From Arabidopsis thaliana (Eukaryota; Streptophyta; Magnoliopsida; Brassicales; Brassicaceae): a DNA stretch of 64,000 bases. The stretch covers positions 14,633,001-14,697,000 of the forward strand of contig NC_003075.7 of assembly GCF_000001735.4 (NCBI RefSeq), given 5' to 3'. Shown here one piece after another: positions 1 to 11,107 of the stretch. Each line of letters starts with the position of its first letter. Position 1 is the first letter of the stretch. The notes below the pieces were generated by a model. That model made no database searches, had not been told where the DNA came from, and saw nothing but the letters and a program-made list of their open reading frames with translations. The translations under genes and the position numbers were made by a program.

Positions 1-2885
1 CAAAACTGTGAAATCAAACCGGTTTTGGATCGAGTCTAGAAAACGTTCTTCAAACCCGCTTGAGATTTCAGTGGCCGGTTTAGCTTCCTCTTCTTCGTCT
101 TCGTCGGCATCAACTCTTAAGTTGAGGTCAAGAGCATTAGATTCGAACTTCAACTGTCTTGAGAACTCTTTCTTTATGTTGCTTATGTCGCAAGCGACAT
201 TGCTTTCGTCGTCATCTTCCTCGATTCTTGGATTCTTCTTCTTAATCATCGTTGGCGCAGCATCATATTCCGGTTTCCTCTTGTTATTGACCAAACCAGA
301 ACCTGATTTGTTACAATTCAACACCATTGGTATGACAAAATGTTCATTCTCTACACATTCATCATCTTCTCTCGTCAAAAGGAAGATTATTTGGCTCTTC
401 TTTCCTTGAAAACCATCCAAATCTCCCGCCTCAAATCGATCTACGAGGATGTTCATGAACTGAGCATCGGCTAAATCAACTCGCTCTATCAAAATAACAA
501 CCTCTTCCTTCTTCTTCAACGCGTTCTTGAGCTCCTCGCATGCTTCGCTTGCCTTGGATGTTCTTAGATTGATCTTCAACATATTTTCGTGTGACCCGAA
601 AAGAGAAGTTGTCAATGTGATAGCCAATCTTCTTTTGGCAGTCACATCGTTCCCCGAAACCAGCATCCATGCATCTTTCCTCTTACTCCTCTTGACAGAT
701 TCTTCCATGGCTTCAACGATTGAAGGAAGAACATCCTTTTGCCATGGAATGTTCTCGTGAAGCTTTTCCAATAATTTACTCATTTTAATCGCTTTCTCTG
801 GTTCTTCTTCTTCCGAGTTCTCTGAATCAGATGGAAATGGAGAATGACCAAGTGCAAGAGTGATCTTAGTTTTTACACCTTCATCATTGTTACTCTTGAA
901 CCCATCCAAACTCAATTCATCAGTCTTCTTTAGACCTTCTTGACGATTACTTCCGAAACTAAACTCGATAGTACACGAGTTCTGTCGTCTAAACTTAGCA
1001 ACAGAACTAGATGCACGTGAGTTTTGCTTCAGACTCGAGTCCATCAAAGAACCCGGTAAAACAGAGCTGCTCTGTTCTGCCCTCCAAGCAGTCATACTAG
1101 GTTTCTTGTGGTGAAGAGCTTGACAAAACCGGTTCCATTTCTTTCTCAGTCCACTCAATTCATCCTGAAAGTTAAACCCACAAAAAAAACGGTTTAAGTA
1201 ACTGCACAAACGCTAATAACAAAACAAAGATCATTCATTTATCAAAAAGAAGTTTGTACCTTTTGGTTAATGTTGTTGTTGTCTCCATGAGGTTGCAGCC
1301 AAGGCGGTAAGATTTTGTGCTGAGCTGATATAAAAGCTTTTGCTTCTTTCTCATAGTTAAAAGCACATTCTCCACAGAAATTGAGTTTATCTTCTTCCTC
1401 TTCTTCTCTTGCTCCTTCTTCTTCTTCTTTTACTCTAAATGGCTTCATCTCCATCACTTGAGAAGCCATCTCAGAACTGTGACCACTGAAACTAAGTAAT
1501 TTAGTATCCATCACGAGTACTTAAGCTAGTGATTAAATTATAAGAAGAGAAAAAAAAAACCTTGAAGCATGAAGGGTTAGTGAAAGTCCTCCTGAAGGAA
1601 TTGAAACAGCTTGAAGAGCCCAATGAACATCAAGTGGAGGTTGCTTCATTTGACATCTCATGTATGTTTGGTAAGAAGCTGTCCCCAATAGCCAAACTTT
1701 GGCTCCTGTGTTGCTATAATCATAAACCAATCTCCCTATCTCTTCCACTAGATGATCCGCCGCGCTATAGTTCGAAGAAGATGCGCTGTTACCGCCTCCC
1801 CAAACTGCCCAATCAAGATCTCCAAGACAAACAATGACACCTTTGCCACCCCAAGATGTGAAAGAATCAATCTTTCTCTTCAACTCTCTAACTTGTCCCT
1901 CTATATCCTCCTTCTTCATGAAATTCAAACCAACTTGTGAAAACTGAAACTTGATGAAATGTGTTTGTTTTAAATCATCTGGAACTTCTCCTCTCTCGAT
2001 TCTACCCATGAGTTTTGCAACCACTCCTTCTGTTAGAGAAACAGAATCTCCAACTATGACAGTGTTCCTCTTCTTGTTGTTCTTCTTCCCTAGAAGCACT
2101 TCGATGACCGGGTTTGCGTCTTCTCTCACGGGAAAAGCTTGATCTGGAGTAAAGGTCTTTCCTTTAGGGAAATGAAAGAAAGGGTTTTGCTCAAAAGAGT
2201 GATGATTGGTCAAATGCGCATGCCAAATCTTACTAGGGTTAGGGCTTAAAGTCCCTCCTCCTTGATTGTTTTCACTAGAAGAAGGAGAGCAAGGAGAAGA
2301 GAAAACACCAACAGAGGAAGAAGAGCCGTAGAAAACAGGGGAAACAACAGAGGAGTCATCCTCTATGTTACTCTTCACAGAAACACTAGAGAGTCCAGCT
2401 TCTCTCATCACTCTACTCACACTAGGATCATCAAGAATCGACACAACAAGCTGCTCGAGCTCGACTTTAACCGCCAAGAACGGTTGGTTCTGTTGACTCT
2501 GCTGCTGCTCCACACACCCTCTCCTTTGATGCGCCTGTGCTCTCTTCAGTGCCGCTACGAGAGCGTTGGAGAGTGAAGGCTGGGTCTGAAACAGAGGATT
2601 CGGGTTGGTCGGAAGCCTGTTGAGAGAAACATTGAAACAGAGCTCGAGAGCTCGACAATGGAGAGAAGGGTGAGCCATTTGGCGACCGAGGGCAGTGAAC
2701 GGATTGGATTTGAGACATGCCCTTCGGAAAAGATTGGATCTTGACGAAGTTAAAAGCGTCGAAGCAACGTGAAGAGGAGTGACTTGAGAATGGCCTCTCC
2801 TTCTTGCTAAGGTTAGAGATTGCTTCAAAACTGAAGCAGCCTCTGGTGTTAGTGTCTGGTGCACGGTATAAGCCCCTGTACGCAT
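1..2885 (-). CDS. SMXL4: SMXL4, Clp-N double-repeat ATPase-like repressor (3' end outside window)
   Basis: Nuclear ClpB-like protein of the D53/SMXL family. SMXL3/4/5 are known to promote phloem formation independently of strigolactone. Exon 1 is 2885-1561, exon 2 about 1476-1260 and exon 3 from 1164 off the window edge. I chose the Met at 2885 because it opens the family N-terminus [12 protein letters not shown], followed by the double Clp-N domain. Exon 3 carries a degenerate P-loop (GNDVTAKRR instead of GKT). Where D53-type proteins have the RGKT degradation motif, this one reads [11 protein letters not shown] (about 545-578). That fits the known resistance of SMXL3/4/5 to MAX2-driven turnover. 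An EAR motif LDLNL lies at 118-132, about residue 859, and should recruit TOPLESS co-repressors. About the last 110 residues are missing. Identity is very likely; the exact exon 2 acceptor is uncertain. Confidence 0.95.
118..132 (-). other. EAR motif (LDLNL) codons in SMXL4
   Basis: Five codons reading L-D-L-N-L in the SMXL4 frame. This is the LxLxL/DLN-type EAR motif found in the D2 region of SMXL proteins, known to bind TOPLESS-family co-repressors. Confidence 0.85.
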
Positions 2886-3786
2886 CACAAAACCACCCAC
2901 CTTAAATCCCTAAACCCCTCGCAAGAATCTATCGATCTCTTTTTGCTATTTCCTCTCTACCCACAAACAAAAGGTTTAAGTAAGACTTTGAAGTTCTTGA
3001 AGCTTAAAGGAAGAAAAAGTAATGGTGGAAGTAAACTTAGTGTTTATAAAGATATGTTTAGTCTGAGAGAAGTATCGAAGAGATGAGGACAGAGCAAGTT
3101 ATGAATTTATATTGTTGGGTTGGTTTCATACTTTCGATGTTGTTTTTTCTTTTATTAATTAAACATCAATTTCTTTATGGTTTTTGTTTTTTAATAAATT
3201 ATATTCTCCTTTTGCTTTCGTCTTTTGAATAGTAAGGCAGCTTTCTGAAGCTTTTTTGAATTTCCCACTTCCTTCAAGCTTCGTTTCCCTCCACAGGTTC
3301 AAGTTAAAAATGTCTCGAACTATATTATATTTCATCTTTATACATATACATATGAAATTTTGAGGTCCGGCTTAATAATAGCTGAGGCCCAGTGAATTCT
3401 TTTCTAATGTTTGGTTATGCTTTTTTATTTATACAAATACCATAGACACTACACTAAAATATGATAGAATTTAGGGCAAAGTTTTTTGCCTCCGTTAATT
3501 GAAAATAAATTTATTTTTGGCTTTACCATAAAACAGTAAGATACTTAGCATTACATGGAAAGGTAAACTTCAACAATATCCACACATCTATATTTGCTTT
3601 CTTGAGGAAGTTGGTGACTCATATCTCTTAAATTTTTTCCATCAGTTATTAGTTTGATCATGTGTAGTGATCATAGGATTATAATGTATATGAAGGCATT
3701 AAACCAGTGTGTAAATAATAACCATTAGCATCTTTGCGTCTGCTTCAAACTCAGCTCTTGTCAATCTCACTCTACACATAGATTGG

Positions 3787-3946
3787 AATGAGGGCATGTT
3801 TAAATACGAAGGTCTTGTGATGCAACAGATAAACTTGCGGTTAACCAATTGAATACAAATGAGGGCATGTTTAATTGATCTAGGACATGACTGGTCCTAT
3901 ACATCTGTAGTCATATATATGTGTTGTAGATCAATCAAACATGTCC
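3787..3946. repeat. Direct and inverted copies of a GAGGGCATGTTTAA end sequence
   Basis: A perfect 17-bp direct repeat (AATGAGGGCATGTTTAA) occurs at 3787-3803 and 3858-3874. The second copy also forms an inverted pair with 3926-3946, with arms of about 20 bp and few mismatches. This looks like the terminal repeats of a small non-autonomous DNA element, but I cannot name the family. Confidence 0.55.
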
Positions 3947-4031
3947 ATATCATTAACTTGATATATTTGTGTTAGAGATGTTTTAGTTTAAAATACAAAA
4001 AAATAAAATAAAATAAAAAATATGGACCAAA

Positions 4032-4285
4032 GATTCAATTGCCAGATCTTCCTCATTATGAGAAAGCACTGTATTTCCGCTCCTAAAATACAACTTTCAA
4101 ATCTACCACTAATAGATATATGTATGAGTAGAGATATTTAGGTGTACTAAAAACATGCGGGCCGATTTACACCATCTATATATATATTTGATAATTGTAT
4201 GTGTTCAATCAATCTATGTGACCACATGAAATATTAGGAACGGAAATAGTGCTTTCTCATAATGAGGAGATTCGGCAGTTGAATC
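4032..4285. repeat. Foldback (MITE-like) inverted repeat
   Basis: Arms at 4032-4089 and 4231-4285 are inverted copies of about 55 bp with a few mismatches and indels. Their core, CCTCATTATGAGAAAGCACT, is identical in both arms. The loop is about 140 bp. No coding sequence lies inside and no clear target-site duplication flanks it. The fold could yield a long hairpin RNA if transcribed. Confidence 0.7.
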
Positions 4286-7200
4286 CGTCTTTATTCTTTT
4301 TAATATTTTAATTAAAGTTTAGTAATATAAGGAGTCATCACAAAGTTAAATTTGAGAAAGAGAACTATCAAAATTTTCCACTAATATTATGCTCAACCAA
4401 ATTAAATGAGCTATCCAACGACATTATCTCTTAATTATACGAAATTTTCTTTTATGTAGGGAATAGTATCATATAAAGGAAAGAGTCATATTTAATCTTT
4501 TTGTTTAGTCTCTCTCAAATCTCGATCTTCCTAGAACTACAGAACTCAAAGAGCGTAACCACAAAGGAAAGCAAAAGTTACTAATAAAGAAACGTGAAAT
4601 TATATTTACAATATATATAATAACAGAAATTATATAAAAATTGAGGTGGTGTCACTGTCTTTGAGACTGATTTTTGAAGAGAGACAGAATTTCATTCTTC
4701 AAGTCTTCTAAAAAAGCAACAACCTGTCTCCCGTCTTTCAATTTTCAAAGCACTATTATCTCTCTCGCCCTAGACACGTAAGATACATATGTGGTATATA
4801 TATGAGTTGAGCAAAAATTATCATCAATTACAAATTGGAGGAAACTGTACATTTAACAAAATATTTAGAACGCCCGTCCTCTTTTCAAAAAAATAAAAAT
4901 AATAATTAACGAAGTTATTGCATTTTAGTAACAAGAGTTTTAATATATTCTTATCTTTTTTTTTCTTTTGGTGTGATTATATTTAGATCTTATAAAATAA
5001 TACATAATTGACGGAAAAGAATACAAAAATACAAACAAATATTCATCCATAATAGAATCTTACAACATTCAGTTTGGTTTTATATAGTTGAAACGTTTGA
5101 GTATGGCCACTTTGAGAATTTTCGCTTAAGATTTTCTCGGTCAAAGACTCAAAGTTATAGCTCGTGAATCAAGAAGTGTACTTTTATCGGAAATATGGGA
5201 CTTGTACTTTTACAATTTTATTCACGACGTCGGAGGTTGATTGAGTTGGACATTGCGATTCTGTGAATCCGTGATTGAAAACCTATAAAATTGCAAAATC
5301 ATTGTGTCGAATTACTGATAATACCCTAAAATTGGAACCCTAAGTAATGTTATTCTCGGTTCCATACATTGAGTTCACAGATTTAAAACCCTAATGATTC
5401 ATCTAATTTTGGATTTGGAAGAGACTTTTTTAACAAATATATATGCTATTTTATCGTAAATATTATTTAAGGCATACAATAATCCAATATCTAATGCTAA
5501 TAGAAAAGATTGGTGGTCCTCACTGGCGCGCGATTAGTGTCAGGATGAAAAAAAACATTGCATGTTATGTAGAATTTTAAGCTTTATTGTGTGACGCAGT
5601 TAAGTTTCCACAGACTTTTGATCATTCATGGTACTCGAATTATTGCCAACTTTTTTTATATCAGTAATCAATTCATTTTAACACAACATGTCTACGTATC
5701 TCATAATCATTATGTCTGCTCCATCTCCCATGCAAAAGGCTGTACCTCACGTACCAAATTATCTAATCATGTTTTAAAGTATTTTGAATTTTCAATACAC
5801 AATACAATACGGTAATACCTGTGTACATGAGATTATATAAACACATGAGTGGTTCTCGACATATAGTTGCATATTCGTTGTAGTTCAAATACAATTGGAG
5901 GGTTCGACATGGTGCAAGTTTTTTTTTTTTTTTTTTTTGCCGTCGTCTAGTGTGCTGCAGATAATTGGTTCATTTGCATATAGTTAGTTTTATTTGCCGA
6001 ACGATCAACAGATGGTAGATCATCATTTTTATTGGAAACTACTGTTCAATAACTGATTTTGTGTGTATATATGTAGATAATGTATCAATGTATGTCAGTA
6101 CGTAATAACCGATTTAAACCATATATAACATAACCATAAATCTCAAGTTATTGCAAGGAATGATATTAGAGAGACAAGTCGGAGACAAAAGAAAAGGATC
6201 AAAAGGGAAAAAAAAACGAAAGCAATCAAAAGAATAAAGAAGGAAGGTGTGAAGAGCTTTTGCCCCTGAAATTTAAGAGAATGTGATTAAAGTTGCAGCT
6301 CAAGAAAAAAAAAACAAATCAAAGCAAAAAAGAAAAGAAAAGCTTAGAAGAAATTTTTAAAATAAAAGACATACATAAATTTCTGTAATAAGCTATTAAG
6401 TACTTTCACTTTCTTGTTTTGCTTCATTTTGTATGACTATATTCTGCATGCATAAAAACGGTGACGTATAAACCGATCATTGCTGCCACATTCTTTCTCC
6501 GATCTCTTAGTTTCTCTGATCCCAACGAGAATATATCTCTTTATTGTTTTTTTTTCCTCCTTTATATAAATCTTCTTTTTATGTAAATTTAAAGATTTTG
6601 TTTTTCAAAAGAAAGTAAATCTTCCAATGGTATAAAGGGTACAACTTAGGGTTACTTTTATCAGATCGATTATCTTTTTTTTCTTCTTAAACCATAACCT
6701 CCAGGTTAGATTAAAGAAATCGTAGTTAAAGTCGAATAAAAAAGTAAAATTAAAATTAGTGCCATCATTATATCTTCATAACTTTAGGGCTACTGTATCT
6801 GATAAAGAAAATTAGCTAGCTTGATTGGATATATTGTAAATATATACATGAATTTGATTAGTCTTTCAGAACAAGTTTTTATTTACTTTATAGTAATTCA
6901 CCAAAGTAAAATGCTACATTTTGGAAGAATGATGATTATTATTTTAAATAGTTATAAAATAGACAACAACAAAGAAAATAGTTATAAAATAAAATGTAAA
7001 CGACTTAACTCAATCTCTATTGATTAATTTCTTCAATATTTTGTAAACGTCTATACATACGAACTGTACGTCGTATTCATTGATTTGGTCGATTAAAAAC
7101 CTATTCGACCGGTTAGCTACACATCGTGGTGTAAATGGTCCGGTTATATTATCCAACTTTACTAATATCAAGGGCATACTCAAAGTCTACACAGAAACAG

Positions 7201-7631
7201 GCACGTCAGCAAATTTAAATCAACGCATTAATTATGATTATTAATTCCGCTTTGTTACCTAATGATCTAATAAAGTTATTATATTTTATTTTATTTGTTG
7301 TCGACAGTTATACTTCTCTTATCTCTATTCGTTATGTTATATGAATTCACAGGTAAAAGATTAGAGCTAATAAATAACTTAGAATCATAGGAGAATATTT
7401 CATTTTATTACATGTTATATACTTATCATGTTTTTAAGAAAATGAAAAAGTTAGGTTAAAGTGGCTATACGATATTACGATAAGTAGTAGTAGTACAATG
7501 TTCAACTATTGCAGTCAAAAAAGCATTTTTCACCTTTTACATCTTTTATGGATAGTTTTCACTATTTTTATAACTTAAAAGATGAAACTTTGGTTTCATA
7601 TAAAATTCTTTTGATCATCTAGCGTCGTATC

Positions 7632-7666
7632 CAAAACTAAAGATCATATACGTATCTTTAGTTTTG
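7632..7666. repeat. Perfect 13-bp-stem hairpin
   Basis: CAAAACTAAAGAT at 7632-7644 is the exact reverse complement of 7654-7666, with a 9-base loop. There is no T run or gene end beside it to suggest a terminator role. Function unknown. Confidence 0.6.
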
Positions 7667-8795
7667 TTTATATTGGGAATATTAACTTTATTATCTATTT
7701 ATTAGTGTCACCTTTGCTGTGTAATGTGTATCTCCGTATATCTATGTCTCATACTTAGTGATAAATGATTTTTTGCAGAAGGATAAGCTTACAGTGAAAA
7801 CAATAATCCAATTTCTATGAGGTTAACAAATATGTATATATATTTTAAAACCTCTAAGAGGTTAACATATTTTTAAACGTAAATATTAGTTGCTAGTCGA
7901 ATTTCTTTTTAACAAAGATTGGCACAAAAATTAATGCCCAAAATATGATTTTATTTAGTTGTTACCAAACTGCCTATAGTTTGATAAAAAAATTATATAT
8001 AAAAAGGAAAATTAAAAAGGGAAACGAAAAACGGAACAAATCATTGGAGAGGATCGGTCAAAGAGGAATAATTAAGCTCTTTCTTTTTAACAAATTTTAT
8101 TGTCATTCACTTTTATATTTGTCTTTTGTTGGGTACTGTTGAACGAATGTTTCTTTACTTCCATCACAAGACAAATAAATAACTCAATACGTCGCAAGTG
8201 ATTCTTTATATTCCTAACTGTCGACTAGAAAGAAAATAAATATCATAGTTCTTTGACAAAAAAAAAAGAAAATATCATAGTTACTTTACTCCAAAATTAT
8301 AGCCTATGACTAGACTTGATTGGCCATAGAAAATACTTACATATTATGTTATGATGGAATTTCTTCAGTAGCTATTCAATTCTTGTTAGGATACGACGCT
8401 ATATTATGATGGAGTTTCTTCATTATTTACATGTTATATTATGATAGATAGAACAAGAAACAAAAATAAAAAGCTTCTATGTAATTAATTATGGAAACTT
8501 TCTTTGGTAATTTTTGTTTGGACGTTGTAAATTACTTTGCTGTTTTTTATTTTATTTTTTTTTGTATATGTTGCGTTTTCGTTTATTGTTGATTTATATA
8601 TTCATCTAAACGTGCTTCCAGTTTTAAATAAATTTATTTTGTATTTGTAAACTTAAAAGGCCACATGGAAAATTTTCAAAACTTTACATAAATGACTGAA
8701 ATTACAATTTACACCATTTTTCTTCACACACTTAAGAAGAGTCAAGACTAAATTTTGGAACATTCAAACGGGCTAAACCATTAAGCATCTTTGTC

Positions 8796-8863
8796 TGGGC
8801 CGAACTCAAAATATATCTCTGTTCAATCCGTGCCTTCAGCCCAACATGTGTTTTTTCAGCCCA
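8796..8863. promoter_or_regulatory. Cluster of three site II (TGGGCC/T) elements with no assigned gene
   Basis: TGGGCC at 8796-8801 and AGCCCA (reverse of TGGGCT) at 8838-8843 and 8858-8863. Such clusters usually sit near transcription starts of housekeeping plant genes, yet no coding gene is visible within 2 kb. Confidence 0.4.
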
Positions 8864-10942
8864 ATAAGTTTCTTGCATGTTTTGAAATAAATAATGAATT
8901 TTAGTCGAATTACTTTCTCTCATATCGGCATATTTTGTTCATTTTGTTTGATGAATGGGTTTAAGTCGTCGAAGTTGGTTAACCGATATCGTAACGTAAG
9001 ATTGAACCGGAGTTTCAATACTCGTTACATTTTTTCGTATTCTAGCTAACGTGAACGGATGTTGTTTATACAGCTTTCTACTACAAAAGTAGATTTCAAA
9101 ATTGAACTGCGATTTTCTTCTTACTCTTCTAGAAACACTTCCTCATATTTAATAAGAAACGAAAGAATTAGACTCCGACAATATTGGGAATGTTTAGTTG
9201 TCATTTGGACCCAATATAATCAATTCCATACATTTGCAATTGCAAGGTGGGTGAGTCATCAAAATTTATGAATCTTCCAAAGATTATAGATAGAACAGCT
9301 TTTAATTAGCCTAATAAACAAAAGGAAATACGATTATGCATACAAAATAAATTAAATATTAAGACTTTTAATGAATTCTTAACCAAAACCATATCAAGTC
9401 ATATCATACACTATCCTCCATACACGTGGTAGCATACATAAGTACGTTAAATAATTTTATTTAGCAAATAATTTTATTATAATCATCTTTGATCACCAAG
9501 ATCATGTTGGGCCATCCAAGCCACGACTTTAGTAATGTGAAAACAATATCATAAGGAACGAAACACTGTTCATTTCATACAATTAAAATACAACTTTTTC
9601 CTACACATTTTCTCAAGAGTTTAGTAAGTGAGAGACGAATGATTTGAGAAAACAGTTTTTACTTTTTTCGATTTGTTTCTCAAACTCAGTATTTTCGGAT
9701 TTCTAATCCAGATTAAAAGTTCTGAATAAAATCACGGGGTATGGAGCAAAGCCGATATAAGTAAAAACCTTTCCATATTGATAGACACTAGATTTTTTTT
9801 TAGTTCATAAGATAGATACTAGATTTAGTTTGAGTATAATGGATTAATGTGGAACTAGTTGTATTGTTTAGTATGTGTATGTTGTATGATTTAGTGACCG
9901 TCTTCAGTTTTCTTGATGTCTTTCCACGTTTTACAAATTCTTGAAAGAACTGAGAACTCAAATGTATGATACATAACCATTGAAAAAAATATTTCCACCA
10001 TCATAAATAGAGTTTTACGAATCGTTTCACAACTTTTAATTCAGTTGACACCATTAAATAATCAATATTTCTTTAGTTACAATTCAGTAGAATAAAATTG
10101 CATATGCTATATTATCTAATTCTATGAATATTTTCTGTCTATGATATTTGATTTTTATATACTTTAGATTTTGGATCACCCCCACATTATTTCGCTTTTC
10201 AGTCACATTTTGTGTTTAATATTGCTAGATAAGTCCGTGGTTATAGCTTACTTTGTTAAAATCATATATCTCAACTTATTTCATAACAGTATCTAAAGAA
10301 GATGGAATTTTATAAATATATAGACACTCAAAAATCAGAAGAAAATATATATCCACAAATAATAGAAGAAAACATAGATTTACTGCATTCAAATCAAGGG
10401 ACATGAAAGAATATCCTGGACCCAAGTGGGTTATATTTTCAATAAAATTTAGCAAAAAAAGTTGACAATCAACTAATCATCACCATTATTGGCCATAATC
10501 ATTACGTACGCATACACATAGCCACGATGTCTACCTATGTTTAAATCTTTGAATTCTGAAACTACGTATCTTTTATTTTTGTTTAAAAAAAACCTAGTAC
10601 GTATCTTCTTTCCTTACTTAGACATCATCTTCTAACTTTAAGGATCGAAATTAGAAGAAAAACAAATGATTAATATCTACAAGAACAGAATTTTGCATTT
10701 ATACTCAGATACTCTTCTAGTACCTCACAAAAATAAAATGAAATTGGAATTGAACACGCCCTAAATTCAAGTACTATACGGTCTATACCCATTTGAGTAT
10801 ATGAATAATGCATATTGTGAGTGAAAGAGATAGATACGATACACTCTTTTCTTTGTTTTTCAATTGGACAAAAGGAAACAGATTTTGATCTCTGAATTGA
10901 ACGGTCAAGATCGTATATAATTATTTCAGGAGATTAAGATCC

Positions 10943-10984
10943 CACGTGCTTAAAAACTCTCTGTCAGACTCTTTATGTATAAAA
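10943..10984 (+). promoter_or_regulatory. bHLH27 core promoter: G-box and TATA box
   Basis: A G-box CACGTG at 10943-10948 lies 30 bp upstream of a TATA box (TATAAAA, 10978-10984). The start codon is 124 bp further on at 11108, leaving a leader of about 90 bases. bHLH factors themselves bind G-boxes, so feedback is possible but inferred. Confidence 0.6.
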
Positions 10985-11107
10985 TCCTCGGCCCACTCTT
11001 GTTTTGATAGTACACTCAATAGAAAGACACAAAGAAAGAAAGAAAGGACAAACAGAAATAACAAAACCTTCCATTTCAAGAAAGCATCATCTTTGTGTGT
11101 CCGAAAA

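Larger units (their letters stand above)
2886..11107. other. 8.2-kb intergenic region between divergent SMXL4 and bHLH27
   Basis: AT-rich, with no ORF I can support. It holds the 5' leader and promoter of SMXL4 on the left and that of bHLH27 on the right. Structure seen inside: foldback repeats at 3787-4285, an 18-19 base T run at about 5918, a 13-bp-stem hairpin at 7632-7666, a site II cluster at 8796-8863, and short A-tailed duplications at 8239-8282 and 9780-9827. No transposase or reverse-transcriptase coding sequence is visible. The stretch is long for this gene-dense region. Confidence 0.8.

Noticed and set aside
8..409. Plus-strand ORF of 133 codons rich in Ser
   Set aside because: It is antisense to the conserved D2/EAR region of SMXL4 exon 3; the Ser runs mirror the Glu/Asp-rich coding strand.
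5900..5960. Run of about 19 T residues next to GCCGTCGTC, a possible retroposon tail
   Set aside because: I could not find a flanking duplication, so only a homopolymer is supported.
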